Shown here piece after piece: positions 11,303-22,870 of a stretch of DNA of 64,000 nucleotides. Source of the stretch: Orychophragmus violaceus (Eukaryota > Streptophyta > Magnoliopsida > Brassicales > Brassicaceae). Made by a program: the position numbers and the translations under genes. The stretch's first letter is position 1; every line of letters starts with the position of its first letter. The notes beneath the pieces are model-generated. The model made no database searches, had not been told where the DNA came from, and saw only the letters and a list, made by a program, of their open reading frames with translations. The stretch lies in the NCBI GenBank assembly GCA_030180135.1, contig CM058229.1, forward strand, positions 44,171,522-44,235,521, written 5' to 3'.

Positions 11303-11732
11303 AAGGACGGTCGAGCGGAAAGGGAATAATAACCTTAATCGCCGGATCTGCTCCACAACCACGAAGCGAAGATCTAACCGTCTCTGCAGTAGATCGAGTC
11401 CCGAAAACATTACCATATAGCTCTCTCGGTTCGACAGGTAACGCAGGAGAAGAGACGTCTTCGTGGGAAACATCTTGGTCGGTATCAATCGCGTCCTCGT
11501 CTCGAAGCTGCGGGACGGTAAAAATTTCTCGGCCCGAAGTCTCAGCAGCAGCTTGGTGTGACGACTCGCAGCGAAGCCTGAACTCTTCGATCTCAGAACG
11601 AGCAGGACGGCTATCCAAGCCGGACGAAGCATTTGAAGAAGTAGAAGCGGATGGACGACTTAATGAATCATCCGCAGAAGATACCGAAACAACTTCTTTA
11701 TCTTTTCCCGTTGAACAGCGGATCAAAGACAT
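11181..11732 (-). pseudogene. Truncated antisense gene of T1 fused to LTR sequence
   Basis: A second copy of the 5' end of the antisense gene described at 19791-22367. It keeps the minus-strand TATA box (11912-11921), the 5'-UTR intron and the ATG at 11732 (MSLIRCSTGKD). The frame follows the parent until the motif PFPLDRP, then crosses the deletion junction near 11302 and reads about 43 residues of antisense LTR a (LGFLKEELKNAVRFG...) before a stop at 11181. It lacks the conserved WTPPPGY domain and all later exons. If transcribed it could give a short chimeric protein of about 183 residues; no function is claimed. Confidence 0.7.
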
Positions 11733-12239
11733 GATTTTCGGAAGAACAGAAGATGAACGCAACAAAAAAGTAATGCTTCGATCTAAAAATCCTAAGAACA
11801 CAAGGCGGAGCGACGGCGGAAATATGGCCGGAAAATAAATAAGACAGAGAGAAGATTACCTCTTGAAACTTCTCCACTTGAGCGAAATGAGAAAAATGAA
11901 GTATGAGGGAACTATTTATAGAAAAATGACGGCGCCGGAACCAAGGCGCATCGTTACCTAGGCGACGCTTCGTATGTTGCACCTACCCAGTAATTGAACC
12001 GAGAATCAATTCCGGTTCCGACGGGTCATTAATGGTTTTCAAAACCGGTTCGTTCGATTTCATCATTCTAGGCCAAGTTTGGACCAGCCCAATAAAAATA
12101 GTAATATGGGCCGAAATAGCGACGTACCTCGATAAACGACAGATATGGGCCAAACCGAAATCATATCATAAACCATGAGTTAACTCCTCGTAATGACGAC
12201 TTGAGTACAAGTCGCCACACTGGGGGGGGGGGGGCTTAT
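11303..12239 (+). other. T1 internal remnant between LTRs a and b
   Basis: 937 bp corresponding to 21943-22870 with only a few differences (for example GGCGCC versus GGCGCA near 11930). It contains the start of the antisense gene, its promoter and the G-rich tract. All of gag-pol is deleted from this unit. Confidence 0.88.
12222..12234 (+). other. T1 polypurine tract, unit a (13 G)
   Basis: An uninterrupted run of 13 G, five bases before LTR b. The same tract before LTR c (22854-22865) has 12 G. Position marks it as the plus-strand primer; pure G is unusual. Confidence 0.8.
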
Positions 12240-12778
12240 TGTTGGAGTCAAGATTAGCACTTTCCTAAAGAGGCCTTTTCATGAGTTTAGGCCGGCCCAG
12301 AAGGGAAAGTCGGCGACAAAAGCCCAAGGCGGTAAAATTAGGTTAAACCGAACTCGGGCTAAACCGGCTTTCACTAGGGTTTGGAAGGTGTCTAGTCCAT
12401 AGGCGCCGTACGATAAAGTCGGCAAAAGGGAATATTCCATATCAAGGCATAGCCGAGTTATTAGGAAATATTCGTAATTATCTCGCACTTTCCTTTTATT
12501 AATAAACCGACTTGTAACCCTATATAAGGGAACCCCGACATTCAATGAAAGACACGCTTTTCTTAATATTTTTCACTTAAGAGACTTAGAGCAACTTTAA
12601 CCTAAAACTCTCTCCGGCGACTTTCATAACATTCTTTACCGGCTTCCACCTCGGAAACACCGGCTTTAAACCCTAAATTCCCAAATCTCACCGCGTTCTT
12701 TAATTCTTCTTTTAGAATCCCTAGTTACAAACCCTAAAACTCTTTCTATCTTTGGATAGACCGAGTTGAGATCTTACA
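12240..12778 (+). repeat. T1 LTR b (5' LTR of the complete unit)
   Basis: 539 bp, TGTTGGAGTC...GATCTTACA, with TATA box TATATAAG near 12521. It serves as 3' LTR of the deleted unit and 5' LTR of the full unit. The primer site starts two bases after it. Confidence 0.93.
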
Positions 12779-12780
12779 AT

Positions 12781-12800
12781 TGGCGCCGACTGTGGGGACT
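12781..12800 (+). other. T1 primer binding site
   Basis: TGGCGCCGACTGTGGGGACT, two bases after LTR b. The TGGCGCC start is common in Tat and ATHILA elements, but the following bases differ from the tRNA-Asp type of A3, so the primer tRNA is uncertain. Confidence 0.75.
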
Positions 12801-12824
12801 TCTAAGAGAAATTTCTGAAACGAG

Positions 12825-15800
12825 ATGTCAGGGAATCACAAGGAGAACGACGAAGAAAACCCTATGGTTGAATTAAGCGTTCAAGATGAAAGTGATTACA
12901 ACCAGAGTGATCACGAAGACGATGCGGCCAAAGGCGGCAAGCAGCCGCGAGACGCCGCCAAGACAAACAAAGCTCAAGATGGCGGCAAACATGCCCCGCC
13001 AAGCGAAACAGAGGCTCAAATCGAGCAAGACAAGGTTTTAGCCACTCTAATGGCCAAGATCGACTCGCAGAACGACCTGATCAAAACGTTCTCGGAGAAA
13101 ATTGACCTTCTGCAAACAGAGCAAGCAAAGATCCTTTCAGGACAACAATCCAGAAAACCCAGGAGAGAAGTGCCGTCAAAGGTGAAAGACAAAGTCGCCA
13201 GACGACTGGTCTATAGCACATCTGAAGAAAGCCACCATGAACAGAGCCGGAGCAGCAAGTCCAGGAGCAACCCGCGTAAGGAAAGCAACAAGGATCCTCG
13301 CGAGCATAGCTCACATCGAAAGGAGGGTTCTGAAAGACCCAAACGGAGCGAAAGTAGACATAACGACCGAAGTGACGAGAGGTATTCACCCAACAGGGAA
13401 GAACATACCAGTCATCAGACACGGGACGTGCACCACAGACGAAATTCGCGACGTGAGAATGGCTCGCACCGAGACAACCATCGCCGCGAGCGAGGTATGT
13501 CGTACGAGAAAACTCACGGAGCGTCTATTCGCGGAGCAAGTCGCAACCATGTCGAGAAACAACTGATTGAGCTCAAAGACACCCTAAAAGAATTAAAAAG
13601 GGAGGTCCATGGCGTGAAGGGGTCCGCACCCGAGATAGACCGAATCATCGAGGAAACTCGTAGGACTCCCTTCACCTCGCGCATCACGAACACGTATATC
13701 AGGCAAAGAGAGAAGCTTAGGATACCGATGTACGACGGCACCAAAGATCCAGCGACCCATCTCACAACGTTTAAAATCATGGCGGCAAAGGCGCGGTTCT
13801 CATCAAGTGAGGAGCGCGACATCGGCTTCTGCCAACTATTCACCGAAACCCTGGAAGGAGACGCGCTAAACTGGTTCTCCCGACTTCCATCCAAGTCAAT
13901 CGACAGCTTCTCGGACCTCACATGGGCATTCGTAAGGCATCACTTTGCCTACATTCGTAAAGACACTTCGCTAAGCGCGTTGATGTCGATGACGCAAGAG
14001 AAGAAGGAAACCTTGAAAGATTTCGTAGAAAGGTTCAGAGCGGTGATGACACGAGCTGAGGCACCAGATAAGTTCACTATCGCAGCCCTGACAAACGCCG
14101 TCTGGCACGAATCGCCATTTTACCAAGATTTAGTCATCAACCCGCCACTAACTATCGAGGACGCACTTCATCGGGCAAACAAATTCGTGGAATTGGAGGA
14201 GAAGAAGGTCGCATTGGCAAAGAGATTCGGTCCTGGCAAACAGGCAGATAAGAAGGAGGAAAGAGAACCCAGGCAGCATTACGACGGTAAAAGCGCCAAA
14301 ACAATGGTTGTGGACAGCGCCGACAAGTCCCGGTCATCAAAGCCGTGGAATAAAAGAGGGAAAGAGGTGAAGAAGGCGCAAGCAGCCTCCGCTACGGGGG
14401 ACAAGTACTGTGAATACCATCAAGCTACGACGCACGAAACGGCTGAATGTCGGAATCTCAGAAACGCACTCTATTCTCGACTTTCCAATGAAGAAATCAA
14501 GGCGGCCATCGAAAGGTTGAAGAAGGAAGAATCGGGACAGAAGGAAGACAAAAGCGACGAGCAGGCCCCCAAGCAAGATAAACCGCCACGGCGTATCAAA
14601 AGCATAGCTTTGAAACGTAACCGTGAAGAAGAAGAGGAGGACGACGAAGAAGAAACCCCCAAAACCATCCGAAGAATCAACATGATCATGGGTGGTCTAA
14701 TCTCCGTAAACGACTCGGTCAGGTCAATCAAGGTCTATGAACGCCTAGCATTGGCCGCGCAAAAAGCGCCTCAACCAATCCTATCAGACGATCCGCCCGT
14801 CATCTTTATCGACCAAGACCTCTATGGAACTCACTACCCCCATAACGACCCGCTGGTGGTTGAGCTTCTGATCGGAAGTTGCCAAGTATCTCGAATACTG
14901 GTGGACACCGGGAGCTCGATAGACTTAATTTTCCTAGATACACTCAAGAAGATGGACATTAAGGAGGAGGATATCAAGCAGAAGGCCAAGCCGCTCACCG
15001 GGTTCACAAGTGAGACGACGTACACAATTGGAACGATCAAGTTGCCTGTCTTCGCAGGAGGAGTTAACAGATTGGTGAGGTTTCACGTCATTGACAAGCC
15101 AACCATCTATAACGTGATCCTTGGAACTCCATGGCTATATAGCATGAAGGCGGTATCCTCGACGTACCACCAATGTCTGAAATTCCCGACACCTAAAGGA
15201 ATCCAGACAGTCAAAGGATGCCAGAGCGCAAGTCGGTCGTGTTTCGCAAGAGAACATAAGATCAGGGTGCCTTCCTGCATGATCAACACAGAACACGGAA
15301 GAAAAGGACCGGAGAAAGAACTAATCCAGCAAGTCATCATTGACGAATCAGATGCAAGCAAGTGTGTGGGCATTGGCGCAGGATTACCGGACGACATCAA
15401 AGAGGAACTGATCACCTTCCTACAGCAAAACGTTACAACGTTTGCATGGACGATGAAGGATATGAAGGGTATCAACCCAACCATTACAACTCACGAGTTG
15501 AATGTCAATCCGACTTACAAGCCAGTCAAGCAAAAGAGGCGAAAACTCGGCCCAGAAAGAGCTAAAGCAGTCAACGATGAAGTAGAAAAGCTACTCGAAG
15601 CCGGTTCAATCCAAGAAGTCAAATATCCTGACTGGCTGGCCAATCCAGTGGTCGTGAAGAAGAAAAACGGGAAGTGGAGAGTGTGTGTCGATTTCACGGA
15701 TCTCAACAAAGCTTGCCCCAAGGATAGTTTCCCGCTGCCGCACATCGACCGACTTGTTGAGGCGACGGCCGGGAACGAACTGCTATCGTTCATGGATGCG

Positions 15801-18605
15801 TTCTCAGGGTATAACCAAATCCTCATGAACCCAGACGACAGAGAAAAGACGGCCTTCATCACTGAACGAGGCACGTATTGCTACAAAGTCATGCCTTTCG
15901 GCCTCAAAAACGCCGGCGCCACCTACCAGCGGCTGGTAAACCGGATGTTTGCAGGGCAACTTGGTGCAACGATGTAAGTTTATATCGACGACATGCTAGT
16001 CAAGTCTCTGATTACCTCTCAGCATGTCGGTCATCTAAAGGAATGTTTCAACATCCTTAACCGATACGGCATGAAACTTAATCCAACTAAGTGTACATTT
16101 GGGGTGACATCGGGAGAGTTCTTAGGATACGTGGTGACTCAGAGAGGAATAGAAGCTAATCCAAAGCAGATCACAGCCATAATCGACTTACCATCTCCCA
16201 AGAACACTCGAGAGGTACAACGCCTCACTGGCCGCATAGCCGCCTTGAACAGGTTTATATCCCGGTCAACGGATAAATGTCTGCCTTTTTACGAGCTCCT
16301 ACGAGGGAACAAAAGATTCGTGTGGGACGAGAAGTGTCAAGAAGCCTTCATCCAACTCAAGGACTACTTGACGAACCCGCCGATACTGTCTAAACACGAG
16401 AATGGCGAGACATTGCTGCTTTACATCGCCGTTTCGACAACAGCAGTGAGTGGCGTGCTAGTTCGGGAAGATCGAGGAGAACAGAAGCCAATCTTCTACG
16501 TCAGCAAAACAATGAACGGAGCCAAAACCAGGTATCCTGCAATGGAAAAACTGGCTTTCGCAGTCGTCATCTCGGCACGGAAGCTGCGACCATATTTTCA
16601 GTCACATCCGATTGCTGTATTAAGCAGTCAACCTCTTCGAACGATACTTCATAGCCCGGGACAGTCTGGTCGTCTAGCCAAGTGGGCAATAGAGTTAAGT
16701 GAGTACGACATCGAGTACAGGAACAGGACAACCGCCAAATCGCAGGTAATAGCTGATTTCCTTGTCGAATTATCACCTGAATTGGATGTCGGTACCGAGA
16801 CAGAAGACAAAAATTGGAAACTGTTCGTTGACGGAGCTTCATCTAAAAAAGGAGCCGGGATAGGGATACGTCTCATATCACCAACCGGCGAGATATTAGA
16901 GCAGTCATTCAAACTAGGTTTCACGGCTTCTAACAACACAGCCGAGTACGAAGCTTTGTTAGCCGGTCTCAGACTAGCCAGGGAAATCGGAGTACGACAT
17001 CTCTTGGCCCACTGTGATTCCATGCTTGTAGCCAACCAGATCAACGGCGACTACGAAGCTAAAAATGAACGAATGGAGGCTTATCGAAAGACGGCGTTGG
17101 AACTCACCAGTTCCTTCGAATTCTTCGACATTATCCAGATACCAAGAAAGGAAAATGCCCCGGCAGATGCACTTGCGTCGCTGGCATCTAATCCCAATCT
17201 CTGTCGACGGATCCCGGTAGAAACGATCCACGAGCCAAGCATCCCGCCCCCTGAGAGCAATCAGGAAGAAACTGAAGAAATGATCCCGAGTGATAAGGAC
17301 GACATGTGCTATAATATTCAAGCAAAGGGCATAGACCTCATCGCTGTCCTAACCGGCGACAACAAAGACTGGCGACTTCCGATAAGAGCATACCTGACGG
17401 AAGGGAAGCTCCCAGAAGATAAATGGGAAGCGCGATGACTTAAAGTCAAAAGCGCGCGATACACTATACATGAAGGTATCCTCTACAAGTATTCTGCTAA
17501 CAAGATCCTCCTCAGATGCATAAATGGAGACGAAGTAAGTCGGGTTCTCGAAGAAACACACTCTGGAGCATGCAGAAATCACTCCGGAGGCAGATCTCTC
17601 GCCCTCAAGATCAAGTTGAATGGTCACTATTGGCCGACTATGATAACCGACTGCGAGAACTATTCTAACAAGTGTGAAAAGTGCCAGCGACATGCGCCAT
17701 TCATACATCGACCTACAGAGCTACTCACAACGTCAACTGCGGCTTACCCATTCATGAGATGGGCAATGGACATCGTCGGACCATTACCGTTATCCAATCA
17801 AAGACGTTTTCTACTCATTATGACCGACTACTTCACAAAGTGGGTAGAGGCCAAGGCTTACGTCGCCATCCACGATGTCCAGGTTCAAAATTTCGTCTGG
17901 AAATATATAATATGTCGTTTTGGGCTACCTAATGAGATCGTCACAGATAACGGATCGCAATTCATCTCGAAAGTATTCGAAGGATTCTGCAAAAAGTGGG
18001 ATATACGCCTTAGCAAGTCGACACCAAGGTATCCTCAGGGGAATGGCCAAGCCGAAGCTACAAATAAAACCATCATTGCCGGCATCAAAAAACGCCTTGA
18101 AAGCAAAAAAGGAGTTTGGGCAGATGAGTTAGACGGAGTCCTCTGGTCGCATAGAACGACACCCCGCAGTGCAACAGGAGCCACCCCATTTTCCTTAGCC
18201 TTTGGCGTGGAAGCAATGGTACCGGCAGAAGCTAACATTTACACTCTCCGCCGCTCTCTCATGCCGCACCATACTGAAATCAACGAAAAGATGCTAATCC
18301 AGGCCCTCGACACCTTAGAGGAAGAACGGGATCGAGCCCTACTCAGGATTCAAAACTACCAACAGCTCGCAGCTCGGTACTACAACCAGAAAGTCAAAGA
18401 ACGCCATTTTCAAGTCGGTGACTTCGTCCTCCGCAAAGTTTACGAAAACACCAAGGAGCGAAGAGCAGGGAAACTCGGGGCGAAATGGGAAGGACCCTAC
18501 AAAGTCACGAAAGTCGTCAAACCAGGAGTCTACGAGCTTGAGTCAACGAAAGGCGAGGCCTTACCTCGATCCTGGAACTCGGCAAGCCTGAAGGAGTACC
18601 ACTAG
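12825..18605 (+). pseudogene. T1 gag-pol polyprotein with two nonsense codons
   Basis: One frame of 1926 codons from ATG 12825, broken only by TAA at codon 1051 (15975) and TGA at codon 1538 (17436). Order: charged N-terminus; gag core about residues 300-440; zinc knuckle variant CEYHQATTHETAEC near 528-541; protease DTGSS (Asp 694); RT with FMDAFSGYNQ near 988 and YIDDM just after the first stop; RNase H about 1170-1290; a second, archaeal-type RNase H (LFVDGASSKKGAG, NNTAEYEALLAGL, CDSML) about 1330-1460, diagnostic of the Tat clade; integrase with HHCC finger and catalytic D1649, D1708, E1744 (35 residues between the last two); and a GPYKV C-terminus without chromodomain. The second stop follows GCGCGA and fits a CpG C-to-T change (Arg to stop). 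Otherwise undamaged, so inactivation is recent. Confidence 0.93.
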
Positions 18606-18620
18606 GACGGCAAGGCGCCT

Positions 18621-18632
18621 AAAAAAAAAAAA

Positions 18633-18679
<47 letters not shown>
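18621..18679. repeat. Poly(A) and (AT)n microsatellite after T1 pol
   Basis: A13 at 18621-18633 followed by an (AT)n tract to 18679, directly after the gag-pol stop. Confidence 0.9.
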
Positions 18680-18681
<2 letters not shown>

Positions 18682-18845
18682 GTACTAAGAACTACGAGTG
18701 ACTTGATTCTTCCTCGGAGGATACGTAGGCAGCCTTTACCGGCACAGTCACAAATCTAATAAAAACCTTATTTTTCAGATAACCGTCTTGAAAGAGAAGC
18801 AAAGCCAAAAATCAGGTAAGTCCTTTCATTAATATTCAAATATTT

Positions 18846-19163
18846 GAGTATCAACTCGCAAAAAGCCGAGTATCAACTCGCAAAAATCCGAGTATCAACT
18901 CGCAAAAAGCCGAGTATCAACTCGCAAAAAGCCGAGTATCAACTCGCAAAAAGCCGAGTATCAACTCGCAAAAAGCCGAGTATCAACTCGCAAAAAGCCG
19001 AGTATCAACTCGCAAAAAGCCGAGTATCAACTCGCAAAAAGCCGAGTATCAACTCGCAAAAAGCCGAGTATCAACTCGCAAAAAGCCGAGTATCAACTCG
19101 CAAAAAGCCGAGTATCAACTCGCAAAAAGCCGAGTATCAACTCGCAAAAAGACGAGCAAACGA
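18846..19163 (+). repeat. 22-bp tandem repeat array in the T1 3' region
   Basis: About 14 copies of GAGTATCAACTCGCAAAAAG plus CC, nearly perfect apart from one AATCC variant near 18888 and a degenerate last unit with GACGAG. Each unit contains the small dyad CGAG-6 nt-CTCG. The ORF running through it is a by-product of the repeat. Tat-clade elements are known to carry such arrays between pol and the 3' LTR, and these can seed satellite DNA. Confidence 0.93.
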
Positions 19164-19790
19164 CTCGCATCATTAGCATCACGCCTCCTGGCCAGGGGCG
19201 TGGTCTTCCTTGCGCACGAGGTGCACATCGTGGTAAGGAAAAGCCGGGATCCGTCCCGCAAATTCTCAGCGGTGGGTGATAACAAATAAGTCGAGCACAG
19301 CATCGCACATTCCCCCACCCTAAGAATAAAAGCCGAGCACTAGTAAGCCTCGCAAACCGCCTCATGGCAAGAGTCGCTAAAATCATTTAAAGTTTGACGA
19401 CAAGCCTAATACGAGATTAGTCTGACTATTCCAAGTCACTAAATCGTCTAAGGATAAACTTTTAAATACGAGATTAGTCCGACTACTAGAGAATCCACTA
19501 ATTCATCGATTTGACGGCAAGCTTTAGTAAGTTGGTGGCGCGTTTGAATATTTTGATCTAAGAGTCGCTGCAAGTTTAAATACAGTAGCCCGACCTGGTC
19601 GCATATCCCAATTATTATTGCTAAAGTTTAGTAAAAAGCTTGTAAGATAGAATGATTCTAATCGCTATCAAGCTTAAAACAAACTTAATGCAAAATAACG
19701 ATTCAACCAAAAAGATAAGAGTTTGCAAATATAAATAAAAGTTATTACAAAACCAATACAAAATAAATATTAGAGACATTTGACGACTAC
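19164..19790. other. T1 spacer between tandem array and antisense gene
   Basis: About 630 bp with no supported ORF. It has short repeated phrases (ACGAGATTAGTC-GACTA at about 19411 and 19468). It probably contains the 3' end and polyadenylation region of the antisense gene. Confidence 0.5.
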
Positions 19791-22367
19791 TCAAGGCCCG
19801 CCGTCCGCAGCTGAAATGTCTGTCCGAACCGACTGGACAAGATCGGCCGGAACCGCCTCCGGGATAATGCCGACATTTGTCCCAAATTGGTCGACATGCC
19901 GCGGGACAGGAGGAGGAGAATCATGAGAACGGTCAAGGAGCGGATGATGAATAGGTGAGAGCACAAATGTAAGCTCCTCCTTCGTCACAACGTCCAGGTT
20001 ATCCAACTCCGCATCCGCCGCGATCTCATCAGCGGCTATCTGGTCCAGAACAACTTGAGGAACCGACACGCCTTGCCCGCTAAGCTTCTCCAGACATTTC
20101 TTAAGACCGGAAATCTGAGCCTGCTTGACCTGCATCGCAACAGCGGTTTCTTGGTCACCGATATAGCGTTGGATGAGGTCGAAATGGGTCTGCGCCTTCG
20201 TCCTAGCAGCAGCCTCGACTCTCTCCCGCTCCTTCTGAACCAGGTCGAGACAAGACTTCTGCAGCTGTTTTCTCTCCAGCTGAAATTTGAGGAAATCGGC
20301 TTTTGACTTCTCTTCAGCCTCCTTCAATTTTCCTTCCAGAACCAGGTTGCTCGCCGCCAAAACCTTCTTCTCTTCCTTGATCTTCTTTAGAAGATCATCC
20401 CGCTTGGTAACCGCGTCAGCCAGTTTCTTTTGGGCCCAGGAACTCTCCAAAGCCACACGGTTCGAAGCCGCGATCATCTGAAAAACAGCAAAGGTCGTTT
20501 AAAAGAAGAAGAGATGTCGTTTTAACAAAAAATGAAATTCTAATATCGAAAAACCTACCGTCGCCTCAGCATGCTTTAGCCTGACGATGGCATCAGAGTG
20601 AGGCAATTCCTCTAAAACTGGCCAATCTGATTCATTACCCCTCACGCATGTCAGCATATCGAAACAAGCTCGGGGGTTGTTGATGAAAGGAACCTCGCTC
20701 TCATATTGATAAGCGAAGTTATGGATTGAAGGACGCATTTCCCCTTCTTTCACCTCGCGCCGTGGTCGCACCAGGACGAGTTCCTTGTTAGACTCAAAAG
20801 GCTTAGAACTGCCAGACGAGTCGGGAACGGTCCCCTTGAACTTGTAAAAACGCTGCCACGGGTCCTTTTGTTTAGCAGGCTCATTGACGGGCGCCACCTC
20901 CTTAGAAGTATCCTGAGCTGATTTGCCGGTCTTCGACGCCTTTGCCGGTTTATCTTGAACCGACTTATCATCAGCAGGTCTCTTCCGTGACGGAACCTTA
21001 GGCGGAAGGGAAGGGGAGTTTGCCGCTCGAGCCACGGTTTTCTCACCAAGCTGGTTGCCGACTGAAGCCGGAGGAGGCGCGTCCGTCCCTTTTGACGACT
21101 TAGCAGAAGAAGACGGTTGGGATGAAATCTCCTTGGAATAATCAACATAACTGATTCGCTGCACCTTGCCCATTTTCCCGGGTTTCACGAGTTGCTCAGG
21201 AGTGACCTTCACCGTGGTATTCCACTTCACTAGAGAGATAAAAAAAACAAGTTTTAAAAAAAAAAGAAGGAATCGCAATGACGAGTTATGCTCAAAAAGA
21301 AACTGACCTTTGGAGATTTGCGGAAGCGTCTTGGTTATGCGATCCCGGGAGAGATCCGACCACTTGCGAAGACCGAGAGATTGGATCTTTTCAAGAATTG
21401 AAAAGTAGTTGTCGGGGTACGGCTTGAACAACGGATGATGCACTGCAACAAAAAAAAAAAAATTTGAGTAAATCATCACATGCGAATGACGGCAAATTTA
21501 GAACGACATCTACCAAGATCTGTGTTCCAAGAAGTCCTGACGAGTTCCCTGTGCTCATCAGGGACGACTACTGAGGAAATTTCAACAAAGAAATAATTTC
21601 TCTGCCCAATTATTAATTTTCTTAGGGGCATCTGTCAGTATACGATGGCCACTTTTGAACTTCACTGCATAGCACCCCGGGCTGGAACACATAGCATTGA
21701 TCGACGTCATTTCTTCAAAAACACTCGCAGTAATTGTAACGCCGGCTTCAGCACCCAGCATTAGGAGACCGACCATATGGCGCACCGCGACGGCCGAAAG
21801 CTGGGAAATGGCGATCTCGCGACGAAAGCAGTACGAAACTAGCAAGTCGGGCAACGGAAACCAACAGCGACAACCGCCGGACTTGGTATTCATAAAAAAT
21901 GATTCGTACACGGTCATATAGCCGGGCGGAGGCGTCCAAGGACGGTCGAGCGGAAAGGGAATAATAACCTTAATCGCCGGATCTGCTCCACAACCACGAA
22001 GCGAAGATCTAACCGTCTCTGCAGTAGATCGAGTCCCGAAAACATTACCATATAGCTCTCTCGGTTCGACAGGTAACGCAGGAGAAGAGACGTCTTCGTG
22101 GGAAACATCTTGGTCGGTATCAATCGCGTCCTCGTCTCGAAGCTGCGGGACGGTAAAAATTTCTCGGCCCGAAGTCTCAGCAGCAGCTTGGTGTGACGAC
22201 TCGCAGCGAAGCCTGAACTCTTCGATCTCAGAACGAGCAGGACGGCTATCCAAGCCGGACGAAGCATTTGAAGAAGTAGAAGCGGATGGACGACTTAATG
22301 AATCATCCGCAGAAGATACCGAAACAACTTCTTTATCTTTTCCCGTTGAACAGCGGATCAAAGACAT
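19791..22367 (-). pseudogene. Spliced antisense gene in T1, gypsy-type transposon (Transposase_28-like) protein, one frameshift
   Basis: A minus-strand gene antisense to the element. Exons: 22367-21514, 21442-21308, 21229-20559 and 20477-19791. The introns of 71, 78 and 81 bp all have GT...AG ends, and the first two end in pyrimidine-rich tracts. With a one-base insertion near 21595 discounted, the exons join into 782 codons with all phases matching, which supports the model. The ATG at 22367 is the first after a likely 5'-UTR intron. Exon 1 has a Ser-rich start, then IPFPLDRP, WTPPPGYMTVYESFF and a C-terminal NNWAE block, resembling the Pfam 'putative gypsy type transposon' family (Transposase_28) from memory. 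Exon 3 is Lys/Pro/Ser-rich; exon 4 is a coiled coil (Lys/Glu/Gln-rich, about 110 residues). Antisense extra ORFs are known in Tat elements; their function is unknown. Confidence 0.82.
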
Positions 22368-22426
22368 GATTTTCGGAAGAACAGAAGATGAACGCAACAA
22401 AAAAGTAATGCTTCGATCTAAAAATC

Positions 22427-22556
22427 CTAAGAACACAAGGCGGAGCGACGGCGGAAATATGGCCGGAAAATAAATAAGACAGAGAGAAGATTACCTCTTG
22501 AAACTTCTCCACTTGAGCGAAATGAGAAAAATGAAGTATGAGGGAACTATTTATAG
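22427..22556 (-). promoter_or_regulatory. Promoter and 5'-UTR intron of the T1 antisense gene
   Basis: The minus strand has CTATAAATAG at 22547-22556, a strong plant TATA box about 180 bp upstream of the ATG. A likely 68-bp 5'-UTR intron (22427-22494) runs from GAG|GTAATC to GTTCTTAG|GA. Removing it makes the ATG at 22367 the first start codon. The same signals are duplicated at 11912-11921 in the remnant unit. Confidence 0.65.
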
Positions 22557-22853
22557 AAAAATGACGGCGCAGGAACCAAGGCGCATCGTTACCTAGGCGA
22601 CGCTTCGTATGTTTCACCTACCCAGTAATTGAACCGAGAATCAATTCCGGTTCCGACGGGTCATTAATGGTTTTCAAAACCGGTTCGTTCGATTTCATCA
22701 TTCTAGGCCAAGTTTGGACCAGCCCAATAAAAATAGTAATATGGGCCGAAATAGCGACGTACCTCGATAAACGACAGATATGGGCCAAACCGAAATCATA
22801 TCATAAACCATGAGTTAACTCGTAATGACGACTTGAGTACAAGTCGCCACACT

Positions 22854-22865
22854 GGGGGGGGGGGG
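22854..22865 (+). other. T1 polypurine tract, complete unit (12 G)
   Basis: Run of 12 G followed by CTTAT and LTR c. It is the expected plus-strand primer site. Confidence 0.8.
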
Positions 22866-22870
22866 CTTAT

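Noticed and set aside
13081..14576. Antisense and alternate-frame ORFs over T1 gag
   Set aside because: Shadows of the GC-rich gag frame, with no domain content and no promoter, unlike the antisense gene at 19791-22367.
18846..19163. CRISPR-like array
   Set aside because: Units are directly adjacent with no unique spacers, in a plant retrotransposon; it is a simple tandem repeat.
18844..19176. 110-codon repetitive protein (SINSQKAEYQLAK repeats)
   Set aside because: Three 22-bp units make a 22-residue period by arithmetic; open in several frames because the repeat lacks stops. No start context or homologue.
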